A stretch of 64,000 nt of DNA from Cadophora sp. MPI-SDFR-AT-0126 (taxonomy: Eukaryota > Ascomycota > Leotiomycetes > Helotiales > Ploettnerulaceae): assembly GCA_020747065.1 (NCBI GenBank), contig JAGMVK010000018.1, positions 62,001 through 126,000 of the forward strand. Reading direction: 5' to 3'. This document shows, piece after piece, positions 42,373-52,785 of this stretch. The position numbers and the translations under genes were made by a program. Under the pieces are notes generated by a model. The model did no database searches, was not told the origin of the DNA, and worked only from the letters and a program-made list of their open reading frames with translations. Positions within the stretch are counted from its first letter, which is position 1. Every line of letters starts with the position of its first letter.

Positions 42373-43590
42373 TTAACCCCGCTCTTGCTCCAACTTGTAT
42401 TGCTTGGCCCATTTCTTGATATCACGAACAAATCGCTGTGCGATTCCACTCTTGACTCCCTTGTCCATATAGAACTGAGCATTCTGCTCCTCGTAAATCA
42501 ATTCAAGGTCGAGACCTTCGTCCAACGTGATGTGATATACCTTTTGGTACTCCATCTTGAGGGATTTGTTTGTCACGCGTGTGCACTGCCATTCACTGTA
42601 CTTCCTCACAGCCACGTCTAGTTGTCCTGGAATCTCAAGAGGGCTGGAAGGCTTGGATAGTCCTGATTCTGTCGACGAGGTAGAGGTTTGAGAAAGCATA
42701 ACATTAGTGATGTTGATAGGTGGGAGACCAGTCACAATCGAAGTTGTACGTTTCCGCTGCCTTTCCGCATCTTGCTGCTCTTCAGCATAGAGCTGTTCAC
42801 GAATATCGTCCGGTACATCATCGTGAGTCTCCAGTGTGCCACCGTGTTCTACGTATCGAATGAGGCTTTTCAGGTTATGTGTCTTGAGCTTGTAGTGTCT
42901 TTTGCCGACATTGTCGCGCCAACAATAAGGGCCCAGATTGCAAGGTGGCCCAGGACATCGCATGAGGTTGTAAACGTCACGCCAGATTGATGGCTGACCA
43001 GCAGCATCTTCTTCAGCATCAAGCTGCATAGCTCGCTCAGCAAGCATATATTGAGAGTACCCTCTTTTCGTACTCTGCCGAGTTGATGCCAGCCCCGAAT
43101 CACCAGTCTCTCTGTATTTGAACGATATATCGATCCTGAGTCTCTTTCCAATTAGTAATAGAGGGCTCCAGGTTTGGAGCTGTTTCTCCAGGATCTTCCA
43201 GTCAATATCGAGGTCATCGAACCGCTTGTTAACATCACGTTCTGTACGGTCCGTGACAGAGACTATGACAACCGTTTCGTCCGCACTGAAACACTTGTTT
43301 TGCGGTAGCTTCCGAGCTGCAAGCTTGTCGAGTCTCGGTCGCAGGACAGTCGTCCAGTAAGCACTAGGAGTGAGGACAAGATCCGGTTCTGTTTCCTTTG
43401 CGATTAGCTTCTTTTCGACTATCAACTTCCATTCAATAGAGTAATGGATGCAAGTTGGCGGGTGCTCATCATAAGCATTGTCCTCGTCCCAGTCAGCTAG
43501 CTGCAGCAGCGGCAGAGTACCCGCATTATGATGTAATTGACCTCGACGAGATGAGGGAACATCGGGGGTATCTGCTCCATCGAAGGACAT
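42373..43590 (-). CDS. Conserved fungal protein of unknown function next to transposase
   Basis: Intact 405-aa single-exon frame from ATG 43590 (MSFDGADTPDV) to a stop at 42373. No standard domain name comes to mind, but the segment CPGPPCNLGPYCWRDNVGK (about residue 215-235) with KHYKL-like continuation and the motif HDDVPDDIREQLYAEEQQ is a pattern I associate with a widespread fungal family of unknown role. The Cys/His spacing CxxxxCxxxxxC could bind zinc. The C-terminal 90 residues (VAVRKYSEWQCTRV ... GIAQRFVRDIKKW) are helical. Codon use and integrity match the neighbouring transposase. Its convergent position 24 bp from the transposase stop suggests the two travel together. Confidence 0.7.
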   Translation of the reverse strand: MSFDGADTPDVPSSRRGQLHHNAGTLPLLQLADWDEDNAYDEHPPTCIHYSIEWKLIVEKKLIAKETEPDLVLTPSAYWTTVLRPRLDKLAARKLPQNKCFSADETVVIVSVTDRTERDVNKRFDDLDIDWKILEKQLQTWSPLLLIGKRLRIDISFKYRETGDSGLASTRQSTKRGYSQYMLAERAMQLDAEEDAAGQPSIWRDVYNLMRCPGPPCNLGPYCWRDNVGKRHYKLKTHNLKSLIRYVEHGGTLETHDDVPDDIREQLYAEEQQDAERQRKRTTSIVTGLPPINITNVMLSQTSTSSTESGLSKPSSPLEIPGQLDVAVRKYSEWQCTRVTNKSLKMEYQKVYHITLDEGLDLELIYEEQNAQFYMDKGVKSGIAQRFVRDIKKWAKQYKLEQERG

Positions 43591-44507
43591 CTTCTGCAGG
43601 CGTGCAGAGTTGCTTGTGGTTGCTTGATAAAGCGTGCAATCTCGACGAAGCTTTCACGATAGCTGGCGGCGGGCACGTATCCGCTCGCGAGTTTAGCCGA
43701 ACATTAGCCGCACCGATGATTCGCGCGGCCCGGAGGCAACACCAATGAATGATTTCGTGACATATCGAAAGTTGAGTCGTTACATGTTGCCAACGAGGCT
43801 ACATGTCCGTGATTTTGACCCTGGGTAGACTTCAAATATGGTGCTACTTGGTGCATCTATTCCTGAAAGCCTTCTTGACATACCTTGGAATCGCAAGCCT
43901 CTGCTCAAAGCTGCACTGAGTCCGTTTTCCAGCATTGACAAACGATACCAGATCGAGCATGTCAAGTCTATTTTCACCTGCGAATCGCTGTAGTGAAAAT
44001 TATTCAAGAGAATCGTATTGTTTCTCTCGATATGAGCGGCATTTTGCGTCGCTTTCAAGAAAGCGTCTTTGTCTGTGGTTGGCTAACTGCCCGTGTTTCC
44101 TGATCGACTGGAGTGACGTTGCGAGGAAGGATCTTATTGTGTAAGAATACTACTCTATGAGTCTCGGCCTGGTTTGGTCAATGAGATCGCACACCATAAC
44201 ATAGAAAGCAATCTGGCACTGCAACTTGACTTTAAAGGACTCGTCTTGCAGATCGTTCAGGGTACTCTTGACTCAGTGGACTGAATGTGTATTAAGCTAT
44301 GCATAATTCAGTATACAAGTATTCTGTGGAATCGACACGGTATAATAATTGGTTATCAAATCAGCGAAATTCATGGATCCTCAAAAAAAGCATCGGCTCC
44401 ATGTTTACGTTGTCTCCTCGGTCACTTCCCCAGATTCTGAGCCTGCCCGACTAGTCGTCCAATACAGTCTCATGCAGAAATTGGGGACGGTCCGTTCCGG
44501 CATAAGC
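43591..44507. other. Spacer with a degraded coding stretch
   Basis: At 43838-43995 the plus strand reads MVLLGASIPESLLDIPWNRKPL and similar protein-like sequence, ending in stops near 43993; downstream frames shift repeatedly. It is probably the relic of a gene I cannot name. Confidence 0.3.
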
Positions 44508-44582
44508 CAAAAGTGGCCGAAGTGGTCCGTGCTCAGATTATTTCTAAGCGAAACGGGGCGAAGCCGATTTTGCAAGCTACTG
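44508..44582 (-). repeat. Terminal-repeat-like sequence, right copy (inverted)
   Basis: On the minus strand it begins TA|CAGTAGCTTGCAAAATCGG, then CTTCGCCCCGTTTCGCT, TGAGCACGGACCAC and CGGCCACTTTTGGC. It is inverted relative to 36366 and 36529 and could be the right end of an element spanning 36529-44582 (8,054 bp) or 36366-44582. Confidence 0.75.
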
Positions 44583-45286
44583 TAAAAGGTTTTGGAGATA
44601 AGAAAGAGTAAGTGTTGTAGGGGATCAGAGCAGCGTCTCTGACTCTTGCTGTCGAACGGGTTACGGGGCTCGATCGGGCCCCCTGTCGATTCCTGTCGAT
44701 CACCAACGTTATAATTGGAAATAAGCAGGGGAGTCACTTGGAGCCTATCTCTATTGGACGATTGGGGGGCTGATGCGGCTCCTCGTCGATCCCTGGATAT
44801 AATTAGAATCAGGCAAGGGAGCTGGATGCGGTACGTAAGGTACTTGTAATCAGCTGTGACACCTTTGTCCTCCGGCTAGGTGTTAGCGTGTAACAATTGG
44901 CATGTGACCGTTGAGTCACATGATTGAGTCATCACATAAGGCAGTGGCATTTCTACCTAGTTTGTAGTGTTGGAGCCTACTGCTGCCTGTCGTTCAGATG
45001 CTCTATATAAGCATCAATAGCTGTAGTCTCAATACGATAACTCAAACCAAATTCATGAATCGTTTTATGTGCCACCAAGCGCGCCAAGACCGCTTACCCA
45101 ACCTGCATTGCTAACAGTCATCCAGCCCGTGACACAACACGTGTCTAACATGCCAAGGCGGTCAAAACAGCTCACCGTTATTCGAATACGCATTGTAGAT
45201 TGCTGATGTCAACTGCTTGAGATGGAGCTAAGTGACACCAGTCGCCTGGGGGGTATGCTGTGTCTCGCTCATGGTTCTGTCGATTC
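44583..45286. other. Intergenic, no gene recognised
   Basis: Contains short direct repeats around 44660-44800 (GATCGGG/CTCGTCGATCCC, ATAATTAGAATCAG-like words). No coding signal. Confidence 0.45.
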
Positions 45287-47074
45287 TCAATCGTAATGCG
45301 ATCCCTCAGTAAGAGCCGGTGCTTTTCTAGCAATCTTGGCATAAGACTCACGAAGCTCGGCGGCGATTTGTCCTAAATTGAGATCGTCGTACCGTTAGTG
45401 ATAGGAGCAAGGAGGGGGGGGAGGGGACAGTGAGGGCACAAGCTGACCTGTTACCTTCCATATGTGATTGACGCGATCTAAGGCATGAATGATAGGGGGT
45501 AATACAGACATGGTGGTAGAACGATGATATTGTGCTTCCAGCCATATGGCCATCATGCCAGCTTTTTTGAGCAATATTACAGCCGTTAGAGGCATCTTCC
45601 ACGGGTCAAGGATATTGCCAGTCTGGTCTATGTATGCTAGATCGCGGACAATATTCAGAGCCATTTCCAGCGCTGCTAGCGATTGGTCTCGAGTGGAGGA
45701 GCGAGGACTTGAATAGTCTTGGCTATTGAGGCCCATCAATCTCTGTTTATGGAGCTCTAGAAGCGCTCTGTAAGACGGGTCAGCAACTGAAAAGACTGTC
45801 TGCAGTGCTAGCGGCTCGTGTTGACTCACAATAGATATATGACCACCACCGCATACTGGGCCTCGAGGTTATTCATGGACTTGCCCAATGATTCCTGTAT
45901 TCTCCTCTGGAGCAACGAATCAAATATCCAGGTTTTACTAGCTAGCAGCTCCTCAGAGGGAACCTGGCGGTCCTTACGTAGCTGTAAAACGCATTGCAGA
46001 GCGTACATGGCTTGGATTTGACCAGCGAAGCCGCCCGCTGTTGATTTCTCGTTGAAGAAGAGGGACGAGGCGTTTAGATTAGACTGAGCCGTCGAATCGG
46101 TACAGTCCGGCCAAATGGAATTGTTATTTGGCAGTGTGTCTCCGACATTGGCATCATGGGTGAGGTAAATTCTCGTTAAGCACTCGTCAGAGCAAAATTG
46201 CAGTCTGTCGAGATAGTAAGTCGCCCACCACACTCGCCTCTTCTCTTCCAGATCTTCGTCCTGGGGAATAGTGGGGGAGGATGTTCCATCTGACACCTGA
46301 TGCAGGCCCATCGCATAGCCCAGACTTGCACAGGCGGCTAACGTGTGATATGCATTTGGAGAAAAGCCACTACCTTGCTCGTAGATGGCGAGCAAAAGGC
46401 CCGTCTGGATAGTGGTTAGGCGGTCACGCCGAAGCGTCTGTAGCAAGAAGAAGAGATATTTGCAGGCATCATACAAAGATCGTGACGGGGGAGGATGCCC
46501 AAGGCATGGTGGTGGTGGCTCGGACTGGGTGACAAGAACAAAAAATAGGAGAAGGCAGCCGATCTCGGCACAGGGTGTAGTATGCAGTGTTGCAGCCTTG
46601 ATCCGTAGAGTGACTGTATCAATAATAGGTATCCACTGATGTACAGTCAGCTCAAAGCGGTCGATCAAAGTTCCGGGATCGCTGTAGTATAAGTCAAGAG
46701 TATCAAAGACATAATGTGTCAGCGCGGCATCGAGAACCTCGCTGCATTCGGGTGGCTGCAAAAGAGGACTCGACCAAGGATGTGGGTCGCCCATGCGAGA
46801 TCCAGCTATCCGTCGAGGAAGTGCGGAGCGATATATAGTCTCCTGATTACCATAGTGGCACGGCGTTTCGTCCCTTTCCAATACATTAATCTGCGTACCT
46901 GTGAAGAAATACTTCTGGGGGCTCGGGGCTGAGGGATGTATACCTCGCACAGCGACTGCAGATGGGGAGCCGGCGGTCGCACCCGCGCTTCTGTGAGGAG
47001 CATGACACACATGCATTGAGGACTGGGCGACTCGTCGACATATCCGAACCGGGGACAGAGGTGAGCATGCTCAT
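45287..47074 (-). CDS. Zn2Cys6 transcription factor with fungal-specific middle homology domain
   Basis: From ATG 47074 (MSMLTSVPGSD) the cluster CVSCSSQKRGCDRRLPICSRC supplies five of six cysteines; the sixth lies after an intron at about 46915-46960 whose exact junction I could not settle (candidate last Cys in DETPCHYG). The main exon to about 45830 carries the fungal_trans region: FELTVHQWIPIID, YDACKYLFFLLQTL, LAACASLGYAMGLH, EEKRRVWWATYYLDR. Further introns at about 45795-45826 and 45370-45450 lead to the end RESYAKIARKAPALTEG and TGA at 45287-45289. Length is about 500 aa. It is divergent from the dioxygenase at 47924 and is a plausible local regulator of it. CGG-type sites would be expected in the 850-bp gap. 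Confidence 0.82.
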
Positions 47075-47923
47075 GGTGCGATGAGTCGTCCTTTTCGCTT
47101 CCAGAATTGCGTTGTCAAGCTGTATGGAAGAGCTGTGTGGACCGATGATCAGATGCTACTCAGCTGGTATCTTTAAAGCGTCGAGTGAGTTGCTGGATTC
47201 ACCCGGGGAGGTGTGATGATAGATCTCGTATCAAATACCAAAGTTTGGTTCTTGTGGACGTCGTCCCAACAATCAGCGGCGTAAACGTGGACAGCCAGCC
47301 CCTCGGCCCACTCAGGCTCAGTTGTGCATGCCTCAGGCTGTGCAAGGATGAGCAAGACTTCCGACTTCCCTCTCAGGACAGAGATTTTATACTCAGCGCT
47401 AACAATTACAACGTATTTTGGCTCGGCTGGACCAGATCCTAGTCGCCGAGTTAGTTAGGCTGCCGGTAAATCTGCCGGCGAGGTATTCCCAGACTGAAAA
47501 TACAGCCCTGTTGTGTTATGAGCTAGTCCGCAACTAGTCCGCAGCTAGTCCGCGGCTAGTGCGACTGCAGGTTTCCTTGACATTCCCCAAAGGTAGACCA
47601 TTGCTTCAGAAACCAGCCAATTAGATTCCCACCAGAGGTTGTTGCTTCTTGGTTGTTTCCTGCAGAATGCCTCCACAGATCTTCGGGACCGCCGTAGTCG
47701 AACAGCGTATTCTCTATATATATCCAAGGTCTCTCCTGTAACTATTAGACAATCTACCACACGCTTTTTCATACGCTTTCTTGCTACACTGAGCACATCA
47801 ATAGTTGCTGTCACGACCTATAAATCTCCTTAGCACATTTCAACACTGGTTTCGATCCTCTGGCACTCAAGAACTTCTTCTACTACGGGACAGCCACCAT
47901 TCCACCATCAACTCTGAGAAAAC
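47075..47923. promoter_or_regulatory. Divergent promoter region between regulator and dioxygenase
   Basis: About 850 bp. Contains CTAGTCCGCAACTAGTCCGCAG at 47522-47543 (tandem GCTAGTCCGC units, three to four copies to 47560), a TATATATA stretch at 47714-47721 about 205 bp before the dioxygenase ATG, and a CCGGCGAG/CCGGTAAATCTGCCGG patch near 47462-47480. The tandem TCCGC units are candidate binding sites for the adjacent Zn2Cys6 factor. Confidence 0.4.
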
Positions 47924-48772
47924 ATGAGTGCACCCAGTCCATCTCGTGCACCAGCTCTCTTTATCAGTCACGGAGCTGGTCCCTTTCCAATTCTCAGCAC
48001 GGAGTGGAAGTTCTTACGTGACGTCCTTCAGGCACACAGGTCCAAGCTTGAAGGCGTCAAGGGCATCCTATTATTCTCCGCACACTGGGAGATGGATGTA
48101 CCTCACATTACGGCCGCCGACGACCCCGGCCTCTACTACGACTATGGCGAGGACGAAATTCTGCGCAAACTCATCCCGCCGGAAGCGCTTCAGATTAAAT
48201 ACCCTGTCCGGGGCGATAGCAAATTGGCCGCAGATGTCGCCCAACACCTCCGGCAGTTAGGGTGGGATCCGGTCCTGAACTACAGGCATGGACTGGATCA
48301 CGGCGTCTTTGTGCCGATGCTATGCCTCAGACCAGAGGCCGACATTCCCATTGTTCAGATGTCTCTTCTGAAGGGAACCGACGAGCAGGACGCAACCGAG
48401 CAAAACCTCAGACTTGGTCGTGCAGTTGAGCACTTCCGGGATCTTGGGTACGCTATCATCTCGAGTGGTGGATCCTACCATGATTTCTGGACCGGCTACA
48501 ACGCGGCAATGAAGGGTGAACCACTTCCTCCAGGCCTGGAGAGGTTTGAAGATTTCCTACAATCTGCAGCGTCAATCGCCGACCCCGACGAGAGAGAACG
48601 CGTTCTTCAACATTGGAGGGATGAGCCCTCAAGTTACGTGGCCCACGTCAAAGACGAGTCCGAACATTTCATGCCTTTCTTAGTTGCGTCTGGTGCTGGT
48701 GGACATCGCGCAGGGGTAAGAATGGAGCTGATTCATGGACCTGGGGGTCCGATGAGCTTTTATGAGTGGTAG
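47924..48772 (+). CDS. Class III extradiol / DODA-type dioxygenase (LigB family)
   Basis: Intact single-exon gene, 282 aa, with a C-rich leader directly before ATG. Motifs of the LigB-type Fe(II)/Zn family are present: FISHGAGP near residue 15 (first metal His), LLFSAHWE near 57 (second), YRHGLDHGVFVPM near 125 (substrate/metal region), ISSGGSYHDF, and the terminal SEHFMPFLVASGAG. These enzymes open catechol-type rings, or in plants and bacteria make betalamic acid from DOPA (DODA). The substrate here is unknown. No defects are seen. Its divergent neighbour is a Zn2Cys6 regulator. Confidence 0.9.
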   Translation: MSAPSPSRAPALFISHGAGPFPILSTEWKFLRDVLQAHRSKLEGVKGILLFSAHWEMDVPHITAADDPGLYYDYGEDEILRKLIPPEALQIKYPVRGDSKLAADVAQHLRQLGWDPVLNYRHGLDHGVFVPMLCLRPEADIPIVQMSLLKGTDEQDATEQNLRLGRAVEHFRDLGYAIISSGGSYHDFWTGYNAAMKGEPLPPGLERFEDFLQSAASIADPDERERVLQHWRDEPSSYVAHVKDESEHFMPFLVASGAGGHRAGVRMELIHGPGGPMSFYEW

Positions 48773-49990
48773 TATAGCACTCCTGGTTGCGTGAGTCCAG
48801 AAACGTCAGCAAGATTGGCTCTGATGAGATGCCAATAGGCCTCGCTAATTTCAAGTTCCTGAAATAACAACCGGTTCCCCCAAATAAAATTACCATCCCA
48901 TTTAGAGTCTTACTGTGCTCGTCACTAAGAATATTCATTGTTGAATACTTTCAACTATCTAGAGAGAACAAACTTCCTCCCTCTAATAAGATAAATTGCA
49001 TTGATTGTTCTCTATTGTGCCGCGTGTGTGCCACACTTCCCCTCACTGACAATGCGATGATCTCCAGGCATCAAATTTCGTGCAGGGCACACCCCAACCT
49101 CTGGATGCCGAGGCGATCAACCTGGACTCACCATCATGTCTTCCTGCCGATACAGAGCACCCAGGCAAAGCACCAAGCCCCGCTCAGGTTGACGAGGCCA
49201 CGAGCCAGGACCCATCTCCCACGACAGGCACACCCCGTTCATTTGCTGCCAAAGCGGCGGACCAGGACTCGCCATCATACTTTGTGCCGATATCATGCAC
49301 CAGGAGTCGCACTCAGCTTCAGCGAACGGTCCATCCCCAGCCTACAGGGCCCAGTCACTGGCTGGCGAGGTGACGAAGTTGGTATCCCCACCATACCTTT
49401 CTGACGAGTTGATGCACCAGGAGTCGCCGTCAAGCTCCCATTTGGCTGACTGTCTGCCTGGGCATCATGAGACCGTCAGTATCGTTCACGGCAAGTCAGG
49501 GGCCAACTACACCTTGGAAACTGGAGCCAGCGGTACGGTAATCATCATCGATGACTCTGAGGATGACCTCGCCATTGGAACTCCGAGTTACATTCGCAAG
49601 ATTGTGGGTAGCAATATTCTGGATGACGGTACGGGCTCCGATTACGGTGACGAAGGTGTCGACGACTTGCAGCAACGGAGTTTCATTCGTGTGAGTCGTC
49701 GCCGAGGCCGAATGAACCAGCTACGAGACACTCAAGTGGGAGTCACGATCACCGCCTGCACCCTTTTTCTCATCGCTGAGTGTTGTACCCAAGGGAGAAA
49801 TAGTCAAAGAAAGTGATATTTTAATAACAGATTCGTAGACTTGCTATCTATAATATCCATACTACAATCCGTCTCGTGATGGAGGGCGTCTCTGGACGCG
49901 GAGAAAACCGTTACCTCAAAATATTTTGCTTCCAGTATTACTGTGATTCCATTTCACCCTCCTGTCCTGTCGCATCACAAGTATACAAGA
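48773..49990. other. Mostly non-coding; degraded disordered-protein ORF at about 49080-49816 (+)
   Basis: Two plus-strand frames (49080-49373, then 49295-49816) encode Pro/Ser/Asp-rich repeats with recurring DSPSY/QESPSS blocks, then an acidic stretch TVIIIDDSEDDLAIG (SUMO-interaction-like) and a basic VSRRRGRMNQ. A frame change near 49290 and no clear start suggest a relic of a disordered nuclear-type protein. I cannot name it. Confidence 0.35.
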
Positions 49991-50596
49991 CTAGCTGATC
50001 TCCAAGGGTGGAATAATTGGAGCTGTCGGGCTTTGTCTTATGTTCGCAAGAGTAATATTTGCTAGTCGTGTGAATGATGGAAATAAGTCTACATTCCTGA
50101 GGGACTAATCAGCAGTTGTATCAAATAGCTATGAAATAGGCACAAACCTAATTTCTGTTATCTCTTGTACATTAGGAATGACTTTACCAGGGAATGGGGA
50201 ATTGATAATCAGCTGAAGGCAATTTAGAACTTTTTGGCCAGAGTTCCTTATGCGTGTACTGTCACTAATTCCGATATCGCTAGGACTGTTTCCAAGGCCA
50301 AAGTCTCCGGCAAACCGACTAAGGGCTCCAAGGGGATTGAGTAGATCCAGTTGGGCACTGAAAGCAGTGCTAGTAATTGACGTAGTCTCCTCGGACTCGA
50401 TCTGGTCTTGAAGAGACACAAGCGCGGACGTTACAAGAGTAGTATTTTGGGTGAACTCCGATATTGCGTTTGCTACAATTTGAGGGGCAGTAGGTGAAAG
50501 GAGACTTACGCGTACGCCTTGCCGAGAACTCAGCGGTACCGCAGTCGAACTTGCAATCAGAAGCGCCGAAGTGAGGAACTGCTTGAAGCTTGGCAT
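49991..50596 (-). CDS. Small secreted protein
   Basis: Two exons (50596-50148 and 50096-49991) with a 51-bp intron give 555 bp, 184 aa. The start MPSFKQFLTSALLIASSTA is a classical signal peptide, with likely cleavage after about residue 20 (TAVPLSS). The mature part is rich in Ser, Thr, Leu and Asn, has two N-glycosylation sequons (QNTTL, ANITL) and only one Cys (VLNCLQ), and consists of predicted amphipathic helices (VANAISEF, LVTSALVSLQDQI). This build resembles cell-wall or hydrophobic-surface-binding-like secreted proteins, but no family motif is decisive. The second exon ends IRQSPTAPIIPPLEIS. It could be an effector or a wall protein. Confidence 0.75.
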
Positions 50597-51602
50597 GTTG
50601 ACTTGTAGTGCAACGAGGAAAAAAACGTGTTTGAAGTTTTGAGCTTTAAGAATCAAATGAATAGTGAAGTCGATAAGATACCTTCGTTCACCTGCTACTT
50701 AAATAGGCTCCGAGATGGGAGAGAGAAAGAGGGTGGGCTTCAATTCGTCCACCATTATTTCACAGCCACCCAAAGCTATTTTGATTCGAGCGAGCTACTA
50801 TGCAACGCTGAAGTAATCTGATTCTAGCGAAAGAAAAATGATCTATTGATATCCAAAAATAAAGGGAGCCAGGAAAGGCACCTCGCTTAGGCAGATACAG
50901 TTTGGGATCTGAAAACGGCTCACATCAATCTTCGGTAGCACGAATACTAGCCGCCTCTTACAGGATTAATCTGTGGAAAGAAAGTTTAATTGAGGCGAAT
51001 AAATTGATCCTACTACTAGCGAGATCGATTATTGCTATAATTAGAATATATATCAGGCTTATCTCATATTCTTGGATCTCTCAGCTTGATAAATAAGCCC
51101 ATGTCAAGTCAGCTAACTGGATCCAAAATTGGATCTACGGCTCGTTCAAGGTGAAGACTTGCGGAAGGAATAATTTCGACTCTCTACGGCCATATGGGAG
51201 CCATGTTACTTATCAGAGTCATTTATAGACATAAGGGCGTCTGCAGCTGTCAATTTGTCTCGTGTGCAAGGAAGCGACGCAGGGCATCTTCGCGGCTAGA
51301 GGAGCTTGCTGAGAGAGATGAGAAACGCTTTTGCGAGGACGAGAGTAGAGTAGCACATCAAATAATGAGGGACGATGCTTCGTACAAGACGAGTTTAACA
51401 GCTGAGGGAGACGCCAGTTGATTCGTGCTCGAGAAAAAGAATGGCGTTCATGAGCTCGCCTATTGTATATATACGTGCTGCGATTCTGTCACAATTTTGA
51501 TCAAGATCAGCTTTCTTGGAGCTTGAGACTAGCGGCAACGCCGAGTACATAGGCATATGATAACCAGTACTTCTAGCTCGTCTGACTATAGCTGTAACGT
51601 AC
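50597..51602. other. Intergenic, no gene recognised
   Basis: Promoter side of the secreted-protein gene and an unassigned open frame at 51194-51421 with basic composition (RKRRRASSRLEEL). No family features. Confidence 0.4.
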
Positions 51603-52489
51603 CATGAATGATTCCAGCGGCCCTCCGCGTTTTTTGGACGCTTTCTAGAGACCCGTGGCGCACTGTTGTCTTTCGGCAGGACGCATCGGGATTGCTGTCC
51701 TCTACCATTACCTCCTCGATCTGGAAGAGTGCCGCCAAAACCTAAGCGAGGCCCTCGGACAATCTACCCTAGAGCATCTAGATTTACTACTTGGCTTGAT
51801 CCGGACAGCCTACGATTGACAACTGAGCGCCTTGGCTCGCTTCTTGAGAAGCATCAGACCACGTACGACCTCCTGTGGACGCTCTTCAAGCCGAATACTC
51901 TGGCACACACAAAATGCTTCGGCACTGGCCAGCCAAGATGTGTGAAGTACAAATTTGGGGAAGAGAAAACAGCAAATAGTGGGATGGGATGCTTCCACGT
52001 AAAGGCTCGCTATTTGGATTTTGACGGGAAGGTGTTTGGGGAAACCTCAAGTGAGCATGCTATCGAGATATTCCGTGGGGCGAAACAGATCACTGCTCTG
52101 CAAAGCTTCAAGAGATCAAGTTTACGACAGACTTGTGCTGCCAAACGTGTGCGGTGCCACGAGAAACGTGCAGTGACAGTGTATACTTTAGCATAGAAGG
52201 CAAGAAAGAGTGCCTATATAGCGGGATTGTACGGGAAGCTGTGGCAGCTATAATGGTCATTGGTCTGGGGAAGATGCATATGTGGATGCGGAGCGAAGAG
52301 ATATGGTTAGCGAGCGCGGTGTTAGGTACGGAGAACGTGGAGTGGGTAACCCAGCTGATGCTGGAATGGTTTTCTCGAAAGGCTAGCAGGCGCCACTATA
52401 CTGCGAGTGTCCTACTACAGGTATTTAGTCACTTAGATCGGTGGGTTGAGGCATATGAGAAAGGGTTGGAACTAGAGGATTGGATATAG
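51603..52489 (+). pseudogene. DUF7025 (AAA-ATPase-associated) fragment joined to unrelated sequence
   Basis: The frame from about 51735 reads LDPDSLRLTTERLGSLLEKH, TYDLLWTLFKPNTLAH, a Cys pair around TGQPRC, CFHVKARYLDFDGKVFGE and IEIFRGAKQITALQSF. This is the DUF7025 region that precedes the AAA+ domain in large fungal ATPases. Normally the text continues FPL...; here it breaks at about 52107. The following frame (52133-52489, ending YEKGLELEDWI) has four Cys in CCQTCAVPRETC and a helical end but no ATPase motifs. So the ATPase part is lost and something else follows. AAA+ relatives remodel proteins or nucleic acids. Confidence 0.65.
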
Positions 52490-52785
52490 AGTTAATTAAT
52501 TGAGGATTAATAGAAAGACTATACTAGACACCTTGTATAACACCCGCTGCAATGTACGCAGCCACAGCCAATACTTACCGAACTTCACTTCGTGCGTGAC
52601 GATCTTGAATTTGGATTTGAGATATCCGTCAAAATTTATTTTAATTTGAAACAAAACAACAGTGGAGAGGACTCTTATACCCAGAAACCTTCTCCAAGAA
52701 TGACTCTTCGAGCAAGGGTGGACCAGCGTCACAGTCCTCCTTTCCTGGTTTCCCTGATATCACGATCCAATACGGATACAGTACC

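Noticed and set aside
45348..45602. Separate 84-aa minus ORF
   Set aside because: It is an out-of-frame shadow of the C-terminal exon of the Zn2Cys6 factor.
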